DNA from: Pelagicoccus sp. SDUM812002
Lineage (GTDB): Bacteria; Verrucomicrobiota; Verrucomicrobiia; Opitutales; Opitutaceae
NCBI RefSeq assembly: GCF_031127835.1
Contig: NZ_JARXHX010000001.1
Location: 496,001-560,000, forward strand
DNA length: 64,000 nt
Direction of reading: 5' to 3'
Below, piece by piece: positions 56,566-64,000 of the stretch; the first letter of the stretch is position 1; the number at the start of each line of letters is the position of its first letter. The position numbers were made by a program, and so were the translations under genes. A model generated the notes under the pieces. It was not told where the DNA came from. It ran no database searches and was given only the letters and a program-made list of their open reading frames with translations.

Positions 56566-57828
56566 ATGAATTCAAAGATCTACAAATCACCCGTTTTCGA
56601 TATGGCCTGTCTTCAATTCGACAGAGCCGCTGACATTCTCCAGATGGACCACCGTTTGCGGGAACGCGTCAAAACACCGAAGCGATGCATGATCGTATCT
56701 TGTCCCATAGAAATGGATACAGGAGAAATAGTAGTCTACGAAGGCTTTAGAGTACAACACCATCTCTCAATGGGCCCAACCAAAGGCGGCCTTCGCTTCC
56801 ATCCGAAGGTAGATCTCGGAGAGGTGGCTGCCCTCGCCATGTGGATGAGTTGGAAATGCGCGCTGGTAGACCTACCCTACGGAGGCGCTAAAGGCGGCAT
56901 CGCCGTCGATCCTCACTCCCTTTCATCCAACGAGCTCGAACACCTCTCCCGCCGCTACATGCAGGAGATGATTCCTTTCGTAGGCACCAACGTGGACGTC
57001 ATGGCTCCCGACATGGGTACCAACGAACAAATAATGGCTTGGATGATGGATACCTATTCCAGCTACGTCGGCAGCAGCGCCCCTGCCATCGTTACCGGCA
57101 AACCCATTGGAGCTGGAGGATCGGAAGGTAGACGCGAAGCGACAGGACGCGGTGCTGCGTATTTGGCTCGTACCTACATGCAGGATCTCAAAATCGATCC
57201 GAAAGCGGCCACCGCCATCATCCAGGGATTTGGCAACGTGGGCTCGGAAGCTGCCAAAGCCTTCGTCGAATACGGGGTCACGGTCACAGGCATCAGCGAC
57301 GTAAGCGGCGGCTTCTATAATCCAAAGGGCCTCGATATTGAATCCGCCCTCGCTCACATCGAAAGGCACCGGAGCTTGGCAGGCTGGAGCGGCGGCGACT
57401 CGATCAGCAACGAAGAGCTCCTCCTCCAACCGTGCGATCTCCTCATGCCCGCCGCACTCGAACGCGTCATTACCGCCGAAAACGCTTCCATGATCCAATG
57501 CCGCATCCTCTGCGAGGCCGCCAATGGCCCAACCACAAACGAGGCGGATGCGATCATCAGCCAACGCGGAGACATTCTCGTAATCCCTGACGTACTCTGC
57601 AACAGCGGCGGCGTAATCGTGTCCTACTTCGAGTGGGTACAAGATCTTCAAAGCACCTTTTGGACACGCGAAGAAGTTCTTTCCAAGCTCTACGTAATCC
57701 TAGAGCGCGCCAAAGTAAAAGTAGAAAACCAGAAACAGCGCTTTGCCTGTTCTCGACGCGAAGCCGCCCTTAGCCTCGGCATCAGCAAGGTCGCTGAAGC
57801 CAAACGCCTGCGCGGGCTTTTCCCGTGA
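56566..57828 (+). CDS. Glu/Leu/Phe/Val-type glutamate dehydrogenase
   Basis: A 420-residue enzyme, the length of NAD(P)-dependent hexameric glutamate dehydrogenases. Substrate-binding and catalytic lysines lie in GPTKGGLRFHP and LPYGGAKGGIAVDP, the TGKPIGAGGSEGRREATGRG region is typical, and the nucleotide-binding GFGNVGSEAAK is followed by GISDVSGGFYN. It interconverts glutamate and 2-oxoglutarate plus ammonia. It begins 25 bases after mgtE. Its position at the head of a cluster with an ATP-grasp ligase that may use glutamate is suggestive only. Confidence 0.94.
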   Translation: MNSKIYKSPVFDMACLQFDRAADILQMDHRLRERVKTPKRCMIVSCPIEMDTGEIVVYEGFRVQHHLSMGPTKGGLRFHPKVDLGEVAALAMWMSWKCALVDLPYGGAKGGIAVDPHSLSSNELEHLSRRYMQEMIPFVGTNVDVMAPDMGTNEQIMAWMMDTYSSYVGSSAPAIVTGKPIGAGGSEGRREATGRGAAYLARTYMQDLKIDPKAATAIIQGFGNVGSEAAKAFVEYGVTVTGISDVSGGFYNPKGLDIESALAHIERHRSLAGWSGGDSISNEELLLQPCDLLMPAALERVITAENASMIQCRILCEAANGPTTNEADAIISQRGDILVIPDVLCNSGGVIVSYFEWVQDLQSTFWTREEVLSKLYVILERAKVKVENQKQRFACSRREAALSLGISKVAEAKRLRGLFP

Positions 57829-57847
57829 TCGGCGTAATTCAACCAGC

Positions 57848-58708
57848 ATGAATCTAGAGATTAAGCATACGACCACCTATCAATACGATCGGTCGGTTCA
57901 CCTACATCCACATCTGCTCTACCTACGCCCAAGGGAGACGCCGCTGCTTTCGGTCGTGACCTTCGCGTTCGACATCAAGCCCTCCGCAAAACTGTATTGG
58001 ATGCGTGACGATTTCGACAACCTGCCGGCCAGCATCCACTTTTCCGGAGAAGCCCAAACACTCGAAATCCAGTCGACCTGCCGCGTAGCGACAGCCGACA
58101 TTCCGCCGTTCGACTTCCTCGTTCGCGACTACGCCCAAAATTTTCCATTCGAGTACGAACCCCTGCATCGCTTAAACCTCGGCATCTATCTCGAACCTCC
58201 GCCACCCGTCGAGCAAAACAAGCTCAGGGACTGGCTGCAACCGCTCCTGAAAAACGCTCCCAACGAGACCGTTTCTTGGCTCTCCGCCCTCAACCAAAGG
58301 CTCTACCAAGACTTAAAATACCAGCGCCGGGACGAACAGGGAATACAAACCCCGCTCGAAACCATCGCCAAAAACTCAGGTTCCTGCCGCGACTACGCAT
58401 CGCTACTGATCGCGTGTGCTCGCACCCAAGGACTTGCCGCTCGTTTCGTCAGCGGCTATCTCTACGACCCGAACCTACCGCACGACAGCCCGGGCGATAT
58501 GCACGCCTGGGCCGAGGTATTTCTCCCAGGTGCCGGCTGGCGAGGACTGGACCCGACCAACGGAATCTTCTGCAACAACGCCTACGTACCCGTGGCTCAC
58601 GCCGTCGTCGCAGAAAGCGTTAACCCCATCCAGGGCTCATTCTTCAGCGCCACTCCGGCGGTCACGAAACTATCGAGCAATGTTCGTATCAAGATGATTG
58701 ATACTTAA
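57848..58708 (+). CDS. transglutaminase-like cysteine protease/transferase
   Basis: The ATG at 57848 gives 286 residues; the open frame upstream overlaps the dehydrogenase gene and is not coding. A Bact_transglu_N beta domain comes first (LEIKHTTTYQYDRSVHLHPH, then LLYLRPRE), then the catalytic core with Cys180 in NSGSCRDYASLLI, His219 in DMHAWAEVFLPG and Asp235 in GLDPTNG, a complete triad. Family members act as transglutaminases or amide-cleaving proteases, and are often found with alpha-E, DUF404/circularly permuted ATP-grasp or RimK-type ligases. Here a RimK-type ligase lies 2 kb downstream. It is 19 bases after the dehydrogenase gene. No signal peptide, so cytoplasmic. Confidence 0.9.
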   Translation: MNLEIKHTTTYQYDRSVHLHPHLLYLRPRETPLLSVVTFAFDIKPSAKLYWMRDDFDNLPASIHFSGEAQTLEIQSTCRVATADIPPFDFLVRDYAQNFPFEYEPLHRLNLGIYLEPPPPVEQNKLRDWLQPLLKNAPNETVSWLSALNQRLYQDLKYQRRDEQGIQTPLETIAKNSGSCRDYASLLIACARTQGLAARFVSGYLYDPNLPHDSPGDMHAWAEVFLPGAGWRGLDPTNGIFCNNAYVPVAHAVVAESVNPIQGSFFSATPAVTKLSSNVRIKMIDT

Positions 58709-58743
58709 ACAGCGCCTTAGACGAACAGGAAACAGCGAGGGTC

Positions 58744-59306
58744 ACTCAAAATTTTATTCGCACCGCACTATTCGGACCGGAAGGGACAATCGCACGCTCC
58801 GGGGAAAGGTCACCCTCGATCCACTGGAGTCGCTGTCTTCTACAACGATCAGGTCCGAAAAGACCAAGGTCAGGCCTGTACCATCGTCCTGCGCTCCCTT
58901 GATTATCGCTAAGCATACCTCCAGCCAACCGCACCAAATCATGACTCTTCAAATCGCTCGCAAGTCACCTTGTTCCCTATTGATCGTGCCAGATAACAAT
59001 AACAATGGTAATCAAGTAGCAATCGGCTCGAATCAAATCGTCGACTTCAATGACACGAACGAGCTCAATTAGCTACATTCGCAGCCAAGGCGGACCTGGG
59101 AGAACTGAGTTTCGAAACTGCAATCGGCAACCAAACAAAAATCATCGGACGCAATTCTCGACATCGCACAGAACCGAAACGCCAGCCTGATAGTGATGGG
59201 CAGCAAAGGCAAATGCGCGATCGCAGCAACTATCCTTGGCAGCACTTTCGAAAACAGAGCTAAAGCTCCTCAACACGCCGCAATCAACCTAAAACTATGG
59301 CCCTAA
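58744..59306 (+). pseudogene. remnant of a tandem-domain universal stress protein gene
   Basis: Translations in different frames give pieces of a two-domain universal stress protein. First-domain end: LIIAKHTSSQPH ... LQIARKSPCSLLIVPDN (frame of base 58896). A second-domain start-like piece VDFNDTNELN ends at TAG 59070. The next piece, LATFAAKADLGELSFETAIG, lies in another frame (up to about 59147). The C-terminal ATP-binding hallmark AILDIAQNRNASLIVMGSKG and CAIAATILGSTFENRAK is back in the first frame, ending at TAA 59304. At least two frame changes and a probable large deletion of the first domain (a trace ILFAPHYSD near 58753) show the gene is broken, unless assembly errors intervene. The last bases overlap the start of the next gene. 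Confidence 0.6.
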
Positions 59307-60022
59307 AATTTAAACTCACCATCGACTCCTTCGAGACTGCTAACGAACTGCCTAGCACCTGGCCGTCAGATTCCTGTCGCGCCCTGCTCCAGCAACTCGA
59401 GTTCTCTGATGCTGATTCAGCCGAGCCCGACCAGCTACGCGACTACGCGGTCATGGCGCTGCAGGACCTCGAAATTGAAGCGGCCGCCCGAGCGCTCCTC
59501 GACTTCACTTTCGGAGACAAACTACCCAAAGGAAAAAAACAAAACATCGCCGAAGACATACAAAGAGAACCGCTATGGGAAGAGTATCCAGATCTCGCAT
59601 ACCACGAACCGATATTCAACATCCAAAGGCTTTTCAACCTAGCCTTCGACCAGACTCCAAAACCTGAGGTCAACCGCCTTCATGTCACGCTCAGCGGAAC
59701 CGACCAGCCATCCGAGACCTATCTAGATCAAATCCTTTCAACCGAAAGACCCGAGCCATTTATCGTTCGTTGCCTTGCTGCTGCCCTCCCAGACAGCGCC
59801 ATTCTAAAGCGTCTTTTCGAAGACCCGATAAACTCCACCCCTTTTGCCGAAGCCGAGCACATCGTCTGGCACGTACAAACCGAGACAGCCCCCGAAAGCG
59901 TCAATGGACGTAAGGTTTGCCGCCTCACCCTGTACTGTCCAAAGCGTTGGTCAAACGAGCTCGACGACGCTCCGGAAACCCTTTGCCAGCCTTTCCTCGA
60001 CAAACCGCACGAAGAGGAGTAG
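59297..60022 (+). CDS. acidic cytoplasmic protein of unknown function
   Basis: A 241-residue protein without signal peptide or membrane helix. An acidic helical N terminus (SFETANELPSTWPSDSCRAL), a middle with FGDKLPKGKKQNIAEDIQRE, and a C-terminal beta-rich part (VCRLTLYCPKRWSNELDD). Its ATG overlaps the broken universal-stress-protein remnant by ten bases. Part of the plus-strand series around the RimK-type ligase, but 210 bases separate it from the next gene. Not recognised. Confidence 0.65.
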   Translation: MALKFKLTIDSFETANELPSTWPSDSCRALLQQLEFSDADSAEPDQLRDYAVMALQDLEIEAAARALLDFTFGDKLPKGKKQNIAEDIQREPLWEEYPDLAYHEPIFNIQRLFNLAFDQTPKPEVNRLHVTLSGTDQPSETYLDQILSTERPEPFIVRCLAAALPDSAILKRLFEDPINSTPFAEAEHIVWHVQTETAPESVNGRKVCRLTLYCPKRWSNELDDAPETLCQPFLDKPHEEE

Positions 60023-60232
60023 CACAGTAATCGAACGCCAAGCCTAGCGTTGTAGAATTCACAACATCGATCCCAGCAGACGCGACAGAGCTCCCAAGGG
60101 AAAAATCCAAACTTTAGCGCTTGCACTTTGCAAAAAAGCGACGATTTCTCACCCCCGTATATCGCGGCCCGAGCACTGAAGAGCAAGTGACTGCCTTGCG
60201 ATCGTCTCATTTCCACTCGCCGACCCAAAATA

Positions 60233-60685
60233 ATGCCACATAGCCACCCAACCCTAATCGGTTGGAAAGAGTCTATCGACCTCCCAGACTGGGGAATCAC
60301 AGACATCACTGCCAAGACGGATACCGGCGCCCGCCGCTCCGCTATCGACGTAGAAAACATCGTCGAGCTTTCCGAAAATCGTGTACAGTTCGACGTCGCT
60401 GCTGACCGCCGCACGGGCCAACTGAAAAAAACGGTGGTTGCAGACATCGAACACCAAACCCATGTTCGATCCAGCAACGGACAAAGGCACGAACGTTACT
60501 TTGTCTCCACAAACGTCCGCGTCGGCGAAATCACCAAACGTATCGAGCTCAGCCTCAGCAATCGTAAGCACATGCAATGTCGCATGCTCCTCGGACGGCT
60601 CGCTCTCGAAGGCGACTTCTTGGTCGACTGCGCCAAGTCATTCGTCACGCGTCCCAACCGAAAGCCGAAGATCGGCAAACGCTAA
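60233..60685 (+). CDS. RimK-associated retropepsin-like (ATP-dependent zinc protease-type) protein
   Basis: A 150-residue protein of the family annotated as 'putative ATP-dependent zinc protease' (PF05618 type). Although so named, the visible motif is that of a retropepsin-like aspartic protease: AKTDTGARRSAIDV, with Asp30 in DTGA, and a closing MLLGRLALEGDFLVDCAKSF like the second half of the fold. A homodimer would make a full active site. The family is typically encoded beside RimK-like ATP-grasp ligases; here the ligase gene begins 17 bases downstream. A role in trimming peptide or amino-acid additions made by the ligase is an attractive inference. Confidence 0.87.
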   Translation: MPHSHPTLIGWKESIDLPDWGITDITAKTDTGARRSAIDVENIVELSENRVQFDVAADRRTGQLKKTVVADIEHQTHVRSSNGQRHERYFVSTNVRVGEITKRIELSLSNRKHMQCRMLLGRLALEGDFLVDCAKSFVTRPNRKPKIGKR

Positions 60686-60702
60686 CCGCCACCAATTGCG
60701 CC

Positions 60703-61920
60703 ATGGAACCACTCAAATTAGCAATTCTATCCCGAGGCCCACGCCTCTATTCGACTCGCAGACTTCGCGAGGCCGCCGAAAAACGCGGTCACAAAGTCAA
60801 GGTGCTAGACACCATGAAGTTCGCCCTCTACATCGAAGCGGGACGGCCCGACCTGACCTACGGCGGCAAAGCGCTTAGCTCGTACGACGCTATCATTCCG
60901 CGCATTGGCACCTCGGTGACTTTTTTCGGCTCCTCGGTCGTGAGACAATTCGAACAGATGGGTACTTACTGTTTGAATACAGCCGATGCAATCTTGGCCT
61001 CACGCGACAAGCTGGCTTCCATGCAGGAACTGTCGAGCCATAACATTGGCATCGCCGAAACAGCATTCGTGCGAAACCCGAACGATGTGCTCAAGGCGAT
61101 CCAAGCCATGGGCGGAGCGCCCGTCGTCATTAAGCTTCTGCAGGGGACCCAGGGTATCGGTGTCATCCTCGCCGAAACCAACAAGGTCGCAGAGGCGATC
61201 ATCGAAACGCTCAGTGCCGTAAAGCAAAACGTACTCGTCCAGAAATTTGTATCCGAATCTAAAGGACGCGACATTCGAGCCTTCGTCGTAGGCGACCGAG
61301 TGGTGGCGGCCATGAGACGGACTGCCGCCGGCCAAGAGTTCCGCTCCAACGTGCACCGCGGCGGCAACACCCAATCCGTCACCTTGGATCCCGAATACGA
61401 ACGCACCGCCGTAAAAGCCGCCCAAATTCTCAACCTCAGCGTGGCGGGCGTCGACATGCTTGAAGGCAAGGACGGTCCCGTGATCATGGAAGTGAATTCA
61501 TCTCCTGGACTGGAAGGCATAGAAGGTGCCACCGGCGTGGACATAGCGGGCGAAATCGTCAAATTCATGGAAGAGCAAATCCGCTTCGGCAACTTCGACA
61601 TCCGAGAACGCTTGTCGTTGACAAAAGGATACGCGGTAACGGAGTTCGCCGTGGAGCCAAACTCCGAAATCGCTGGCAAAACAATAATCGAATCAGGGTT
61701 ACGCGAGCGCGACGTCGTTGTGATGCGTCTTGTCCGCGGACAAGACCACATCGCCAATCCGAAAGGCACTCGCGTCATCGAAGCGGGCGACCACCTTCTA
61801 TGCTACGGCCTACGGGCGGCCTTACAGGGCTTCCTCCCCGCTTTCGCCAAGGCTAAGCGCCGCAAGAAGAAAAGTACTTTAACCAAGAAAGCCACTAAGT
61901 CGGCGGATCTATCCAGCTAG
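60703..61920 (+). CDS. rimK: RimK-type ATP-grasp amide ligase with C-terminal TrkA-C domain
   Basis: ATG 60703 gives 405 residues; the frame upstream overlaps the protease gene. Residues 1-95 are the RimK preATP-grasp domain (LKLAILSRGPRLYSTRRLRE), 100-295 the ATP-grasp fold (ILASRDKLASMQELSSHNI; PVVIKLLQGTQGIGVILAET; KGRDIRAFVVGDRVVAAMRR; ending IMEVNSSPGLEGIEGATGVD, which holds the Mg-binding Glu and Asn). About residues 315-385 are a TrkA-C/RCK-C domain (AVTEFAVEPNSEIAGKTIIE; VIEAGDHLLCYG), then a Lys-rich tail. E. coli RimK adds glutamates to ribosomal protein S6 and has no such tail. The TrkA-C domain may bind a regulatory ligand. The stop codon overlaps the next gene's start (TAGTGA). 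Confidence 0.92.
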   Translation: MEPLKLAILSRGPRLYSTRRLREAAEKRGHKVKVLDTMKFALYIEAGRPDLTYGGKALSSYDAIIPRIGTSVTFFGSSVVRQFEQMGTYCLNTADAILASRDKLASMQELSSHNIGIAETAFVRNPNDVLKAIQAMGGAPVVIKLLQGTQGIGVILAETNKVAEAIIETLSAVKQNVLVQKFVSESKGRDIRAFVVGDRVVAAMRRTAAGQEFRSNVHRGGNTQSVTLDPEYERTAVKAAQILNLSVAGVDMLEGKDGPVIMEVNSSPGLEGIEGATGVDIAGEIVKFMEEQIRFGNFDIRERLSLTKGYAVTEFAVEPNSEIAGKTIIESGLRERDVVVMRLVRGQDHIANPKGTRVIEAGDHLLCYGLRAALQGFLPAFAKAKRRKKKSTLTKKATKSADLSS

Positions 61921-62990
61921 TGAAAAAAGCGAGAAGCACTGTACTGAAAATCGGAGGCGTCACCATACGCGCAGGGGAGACCAAGGACATTGGCCTCAGC
62001 CTCTCCGAAACTTATACTGGCGACACCATTCGCATGCCGGTTCGCGTCATTCGTGCGAAGAAACCCGGGCCACGGGTCTTCGTCACTGCTGCAATCCACG
62101 GAGACGAGATCAACGGCACCGGAATCATCCACGACTTCCTGTTCGGCGAAGCTTGCGAGATCAAATGCGGCACCCTCATCCTAGTTCCCGTCGTCAACGT
62201 ACTTGGCTTCGAAAACAACCAACGCTACCTGCCCGACCGCCGCGATTTGAACCGCTGTTTTCCAGGTTCCCAAAATGGCAGCATGGCCGGTCGCATCGCT
62301 TATAAGCTGATGAACGAAGTCGCCAAGAAATGCGACTTCGGCATCGACCTGCACTCAGCAGCTTTCCAACGGACGAACTATCCGAACGTGCGCGCTGATC
62401 TCACGAACCCCGCCATTCGCAAACTCGCGTCCGCCTTCGGATGCGCCCTCGTCATCGATGGCAAGGGGCCCCTTGGATCTTTCCGCCGTGAATGCGCCCG
62501 AGCCGGCGTTCCTACCATCATTCTCGAAGCGGGGGAACCTTGGAAGATCGAACCAAGCGTCTTACAGATCGGGGTACAAGGGATCCGCAACGTCCTCATC
62601 CACCTCGGCATGCAAGACGGTAAATCCTCGCCGCCACCCTTCTTGGCAACCATCCGAAAAACCCAATGGGTAAGGGCCACAGTTGGCGGAATTCTTAAAT
62701 TCCACATAGCCCCGGGGGAGTTCGTCCGCGAAGGCCAAGCGATCGCCACTAACTACTCCATCCTTGGAGAAGAGCAAAACATCATTACCAGCCCGACTCA
62801 TGGCATTACGATCGGTATGGCAACTATGCCTGCCGTTAAACCGGGCGAGCCCGTCTGCCACATCGCCAAACTGTCCGAAAGCCAGATCAAGCGATACGAG
62901 CGCAACCTCAACAAGGACAAAAGCGACCCCTACAAACAGGCCCAGTCGGACTTGGCAACCAATATGGACGTCGTCTTAGTCTCCGATTAG
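61920..62990 (+). CDS. succinylglutamate desuccinylase/aspartoacylase-family deacylase
   Basis: A 356-residue protein starting at GTG 61920, which shares a base with the ligase stop (TAGTGA), so the two are translationally coupled. The M14-like zinc carboxypeptidase fold shows HGDEING (His60 and Glu63 as zinc ligands), RRDLNRCFPGS (Arg/Asn substrate site) and DLHSAAF (third zinc ligand), and the C-terminal beta barrel of AstE/AspA family is seen from VRATVGGILKFHIAPGEFV. It hydrolyses an N-acyl or amide bond of an acyl amino acid. Its coupling to a RimK-type ligase suggests it reverses or completes the ligase's chemistry. Confidence 0.9.
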   Translation: MKKARSTVLKIGGVTIRAGETKDIGLSLSETYTGDTIRMPVRVIRAKKPGPRVFVTAAIHGDEINGTGIIHDFLFGEACEIKCGTLILVPVVNVLGFENNQRYLPDRRDLNRCFPGSQNGSMAGRIAYKLMNEVAKKCDFGIDLHSAAFQRTNYPNVRADLTNPAIRKLASAFGCALVIDGKGPLGSFRRECARAGVPTIILEAGEPWKIEPSVLQIGVQGIRNVLIHLGMQDGKSSPPPFLATIRKTQWVRATVGGILKFHIAPGEFVREGQAIATNYSILGEEQNIITSPTHGITIGMATMPAVKPGEPVCHIAKLSESQIKRYERNLNKDKSDPYKQAQSDLATNMDVVLVSD

Positions 62991-63012
62991 TAGACCGCAA
63001 ACCGAAGTGCCA

Positions 63013-63813
63013 ATGAGCACAGAACTAACCGAAGAATACCTGACGGAGTTTCGAAACCTCCAGCGGGAGCTCGTACTGCTACAACAATCGATCCAAAGCG
63101 AAGGCCGGCGACTTCTCGTCATCTTCGAGGGTCGGGATACTGCCGGAAAAGGAGGAGCTATCCGCCGCTTTTCCGAGCACCTAAATCCACGCTTCCTGAA
63201 AGTCATCGCCCTCACGAAGCCCACCGAAATCGAGAGCAAGCAATGGTTTTTCCAACGCTACCTGCGCGACCTTCCCAACCCAGGTGAAATCGTATTCTTT
63301 GACCGAAGCTGGTACAACCGGGCCGTGGTCGAGCCGGTCATGGAATTTTGCACTTCTCATCAATACGAGAGTTTCATGAATCAAGTGCCTACCGTCGAAA
63401 ACATGCTTATCGATGACGGCATCCAGATCATAAAACTATGGTTCTCTATAAATCGCACGGCTCAGAGCGAACGTATTAACAGACGCAGTTCCGATATCCT
63501 ATACCAATGGAAGCTCAGCACCATCGACGCTCTCGCCCAAGAGAAATGGGACGACTTCACCTATTTTAAGGAGCGGATGTTCGAACGTACCCATACCGAG
63601 AAATCTCCTTGGATCATCGTGGACGGGAACGACAAAGCGACCGCTCGCATGGAGTCTATCCGCTATGTTCTTTCCCAGTGCCAGTACCGCCGAAAGGGCG
63701 AACTCGGCGTCCCCCTTTCCCCTCACACCGGAATCGTCTCTCGCTACCAAGCGAAAGACGCACATTCAAACCAAACGAACCGGGTCTCCCCTCAACGGAA
63801 ACCTAAGAAATGA
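63013..63813 (+). CDS. ppk2: polyphosphate kinase 2 (PPK2)
   Basis: ATG 63013 gives 266 residues (a GTG two codons upstream is also possible). The PPK2 P-loop kinase shows Walker A FEGRDTAGKGGAIRRFSEHL, Walker B-type FFDRSWYNRAVVEPVMEF, and lid-region arginines in INRRSSDILYQWKL. A C-terminal poly-basic extension (after about residue 240) follows. It transfers phosphate between polyphosphate and nucleotides. It is 22 bases after the deacylase gene and overlaps the following gene as ATGA, so it belongs to the same transcription unit; polyphosphate-driven nucleotide supply for the ATP-grasp ligase is possible. Confidence 0.93.
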   Translation: MSTELTEEYLTEFRNLQRELVLLQQSIQSEGRRLLVIFEGRDTAGKGGAIRRFSEHLNPRFLKVIALTKPTEIESKQWFFQRYLRDLPNPGEIVFFDRSWYNRAVVEPVMEFCTSHQYESFMNQVPTVENMLIDDGIQIIKLWFSINRTAQSERINRRSSDILYQWKLSTIDALAQEKWDDFTYFKERMFERTHTEKSPWIIVDGNDKATARMESIRYVLSQCQYRRKGELGVPLSPHTGIVSRYQAKDAHSNQTNRVSPQRKPKK

Positions 63814-64000
63814 AAACGAACCCTTCGCGCCGTGAGCTGAAAATGCAGGTGCAGCCTACTGAAACAAGTTGCGGACCCACATGTCTACAAGCTGTGTATC
63901 AACATTTCGAGGACGATTACCCTCTCGACCATATAATCTCTGACATACCAGAGAATCCCGACGGCGGCACCTATTCCGTGATGCTGGCTAACCACGCCCT
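63810..64000 (+). CDS. C39-like cysteine peptidase, 3' end missing
   Basis: The start ATG 63810 overlaps the PPK2 stop (ATGA). Sixty-three residues are visible before the window edge. The sequence MQVQPTETSCGPTCLQAVYQ has the oxyanion Gln15 and nucleophile Cys21 of the peptidase C39-like family (Q-x5-CGP), followed by a helix with HFEDDYPLDHII. C39-like proteases near RimK-type ligases are known in other bacteria as probable partners in peptide modification. The His and Asp of the active site lie beyond the edge, so activity cannot be judged. Confidence 0.75.
   Translation, partial: MKTNPSRRELKMQVQPTETSCGPTCLQAVYQHFEDDYPLDHIISDIPENPDGGTYSVMLANHA

Noticed and set aside
56923-57651. Minus-strand 242-codon open frame inside the glutamate dehydrogenase gene
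   Set aside because: Antisense to a highly conserved enzyme; composition follows the shadow frame.
58698-59072. Open frame of 124 codons after the transglutaminase gene
   Set aside because: Only its end (IARKSPCSLLIVP) looks like protein, and that belongs to a broken universal stress protein that continues in other frames.
60966-61778. Minus-strand 270-codon open frame inside the RimK-type ligase gene
   Set aside because: Ser/Thr/Met-rich shadow of a conserved ATP-grasp gene.
1-64000. CRISPR array, IS element, integrase or prophage
   Set aside because: No regularly spaced repeats, transposase or integrase motifs, or phage structural genes were seen on either strand.

Overview
The window looks like chromosome from a marine or host-associated verrucomicrobium, most likely of the Opitutales/Puniceicoccales group (Pelagicoccus-like). 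This is inferred from the style of the very large TonB-dependent receptor, the FG-GAP/UnbV proteins, pectin-degrading enzymes with propeller-type sensor kinases, weak or absent Shine-Dalgarno sites, and moderately high GC. No rRNA, CRISPR array, insertion sequence, phage or plasmid module was seen.

Layout. 1-2.9 kb: an AT-richer stretch with three exported or membrane proteins of unknown function (the first cut by the edge) and a clear terminator. 3.4-7.1 kb: a 1230-residue TonB-dependent receptor on the minus strand with its own terminator. 7.5-13.5 kb: a duplicated FG-GAP/UnbV protein and a GT-C-like membrane protein. 13.9-17.6 kb: a propeller histidine kinase and its NarL-type regulator. 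17.8 kb: tRNA-Ala(GGC). 18-23 kb (minus): CocE-type hydrolase, double pectate-lyase-like protein with a propeller tail. 22.9-24.9 kb (minus): YkgJ-like protein, old-yellow-enzyme reductase and glutaredoxin, ending at a good terminator. 24.9-31.5 kb (minus): a hybrid propeller sensor kinase and a three-domain pectinase (PL10-like lyase, SGNH esterase, CE8 pectin methylesterase). Together the 18-31.5 kb region reads as a plant/algal polysaccharide (pectin) utilisation locus with its own sensor.

31.7-47.5 kb is housekeeping and redox: peroxiredoxin, methyltransferases, an ExbB-ExbD-TonB energy module (which would power the receptor), PfkB kinase, thymidylate kinase, DNA polymerase III delta', a K+ channel with a zinc-ribbon tail, an FAD monooxygenase, an extended Pcm-like methyltransferase, a Ski2-like helicase, and a degenerate adenylate-forming enzyme.

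47.6-51.2 kb: a lipase and a tightly coupled trio (DUF4266-like lipoprotein, outer-membrane beta-barrel, TlpA-like thioredoxin). 51.2-52.8 kb: a GNAT-nitrilase fusion in which the usual catalytic Cys is Ser. 52.9-56.5 kb: small exported protein, MscS channel, and a soluble MgtE_N/CBS protein overlapping a full MgtE transporter.

56.6-64 kb, all plus strand: glutamate dehydrogenase, transglutaminase, a broken universal-stress-protein gene, an unknown gene, then a compact set of retropepsin-like protease, RimK-type ATP-grasp ligase with TrkA-C tail, AstE/AspA-type deacylase, PPK2 and a C39-like cysteine protease running off the edge. The last set looks like an amidoligase/peptidase module for adding and removing amino-acid or peptide tags; it is the best candidate here for a poorly described system.
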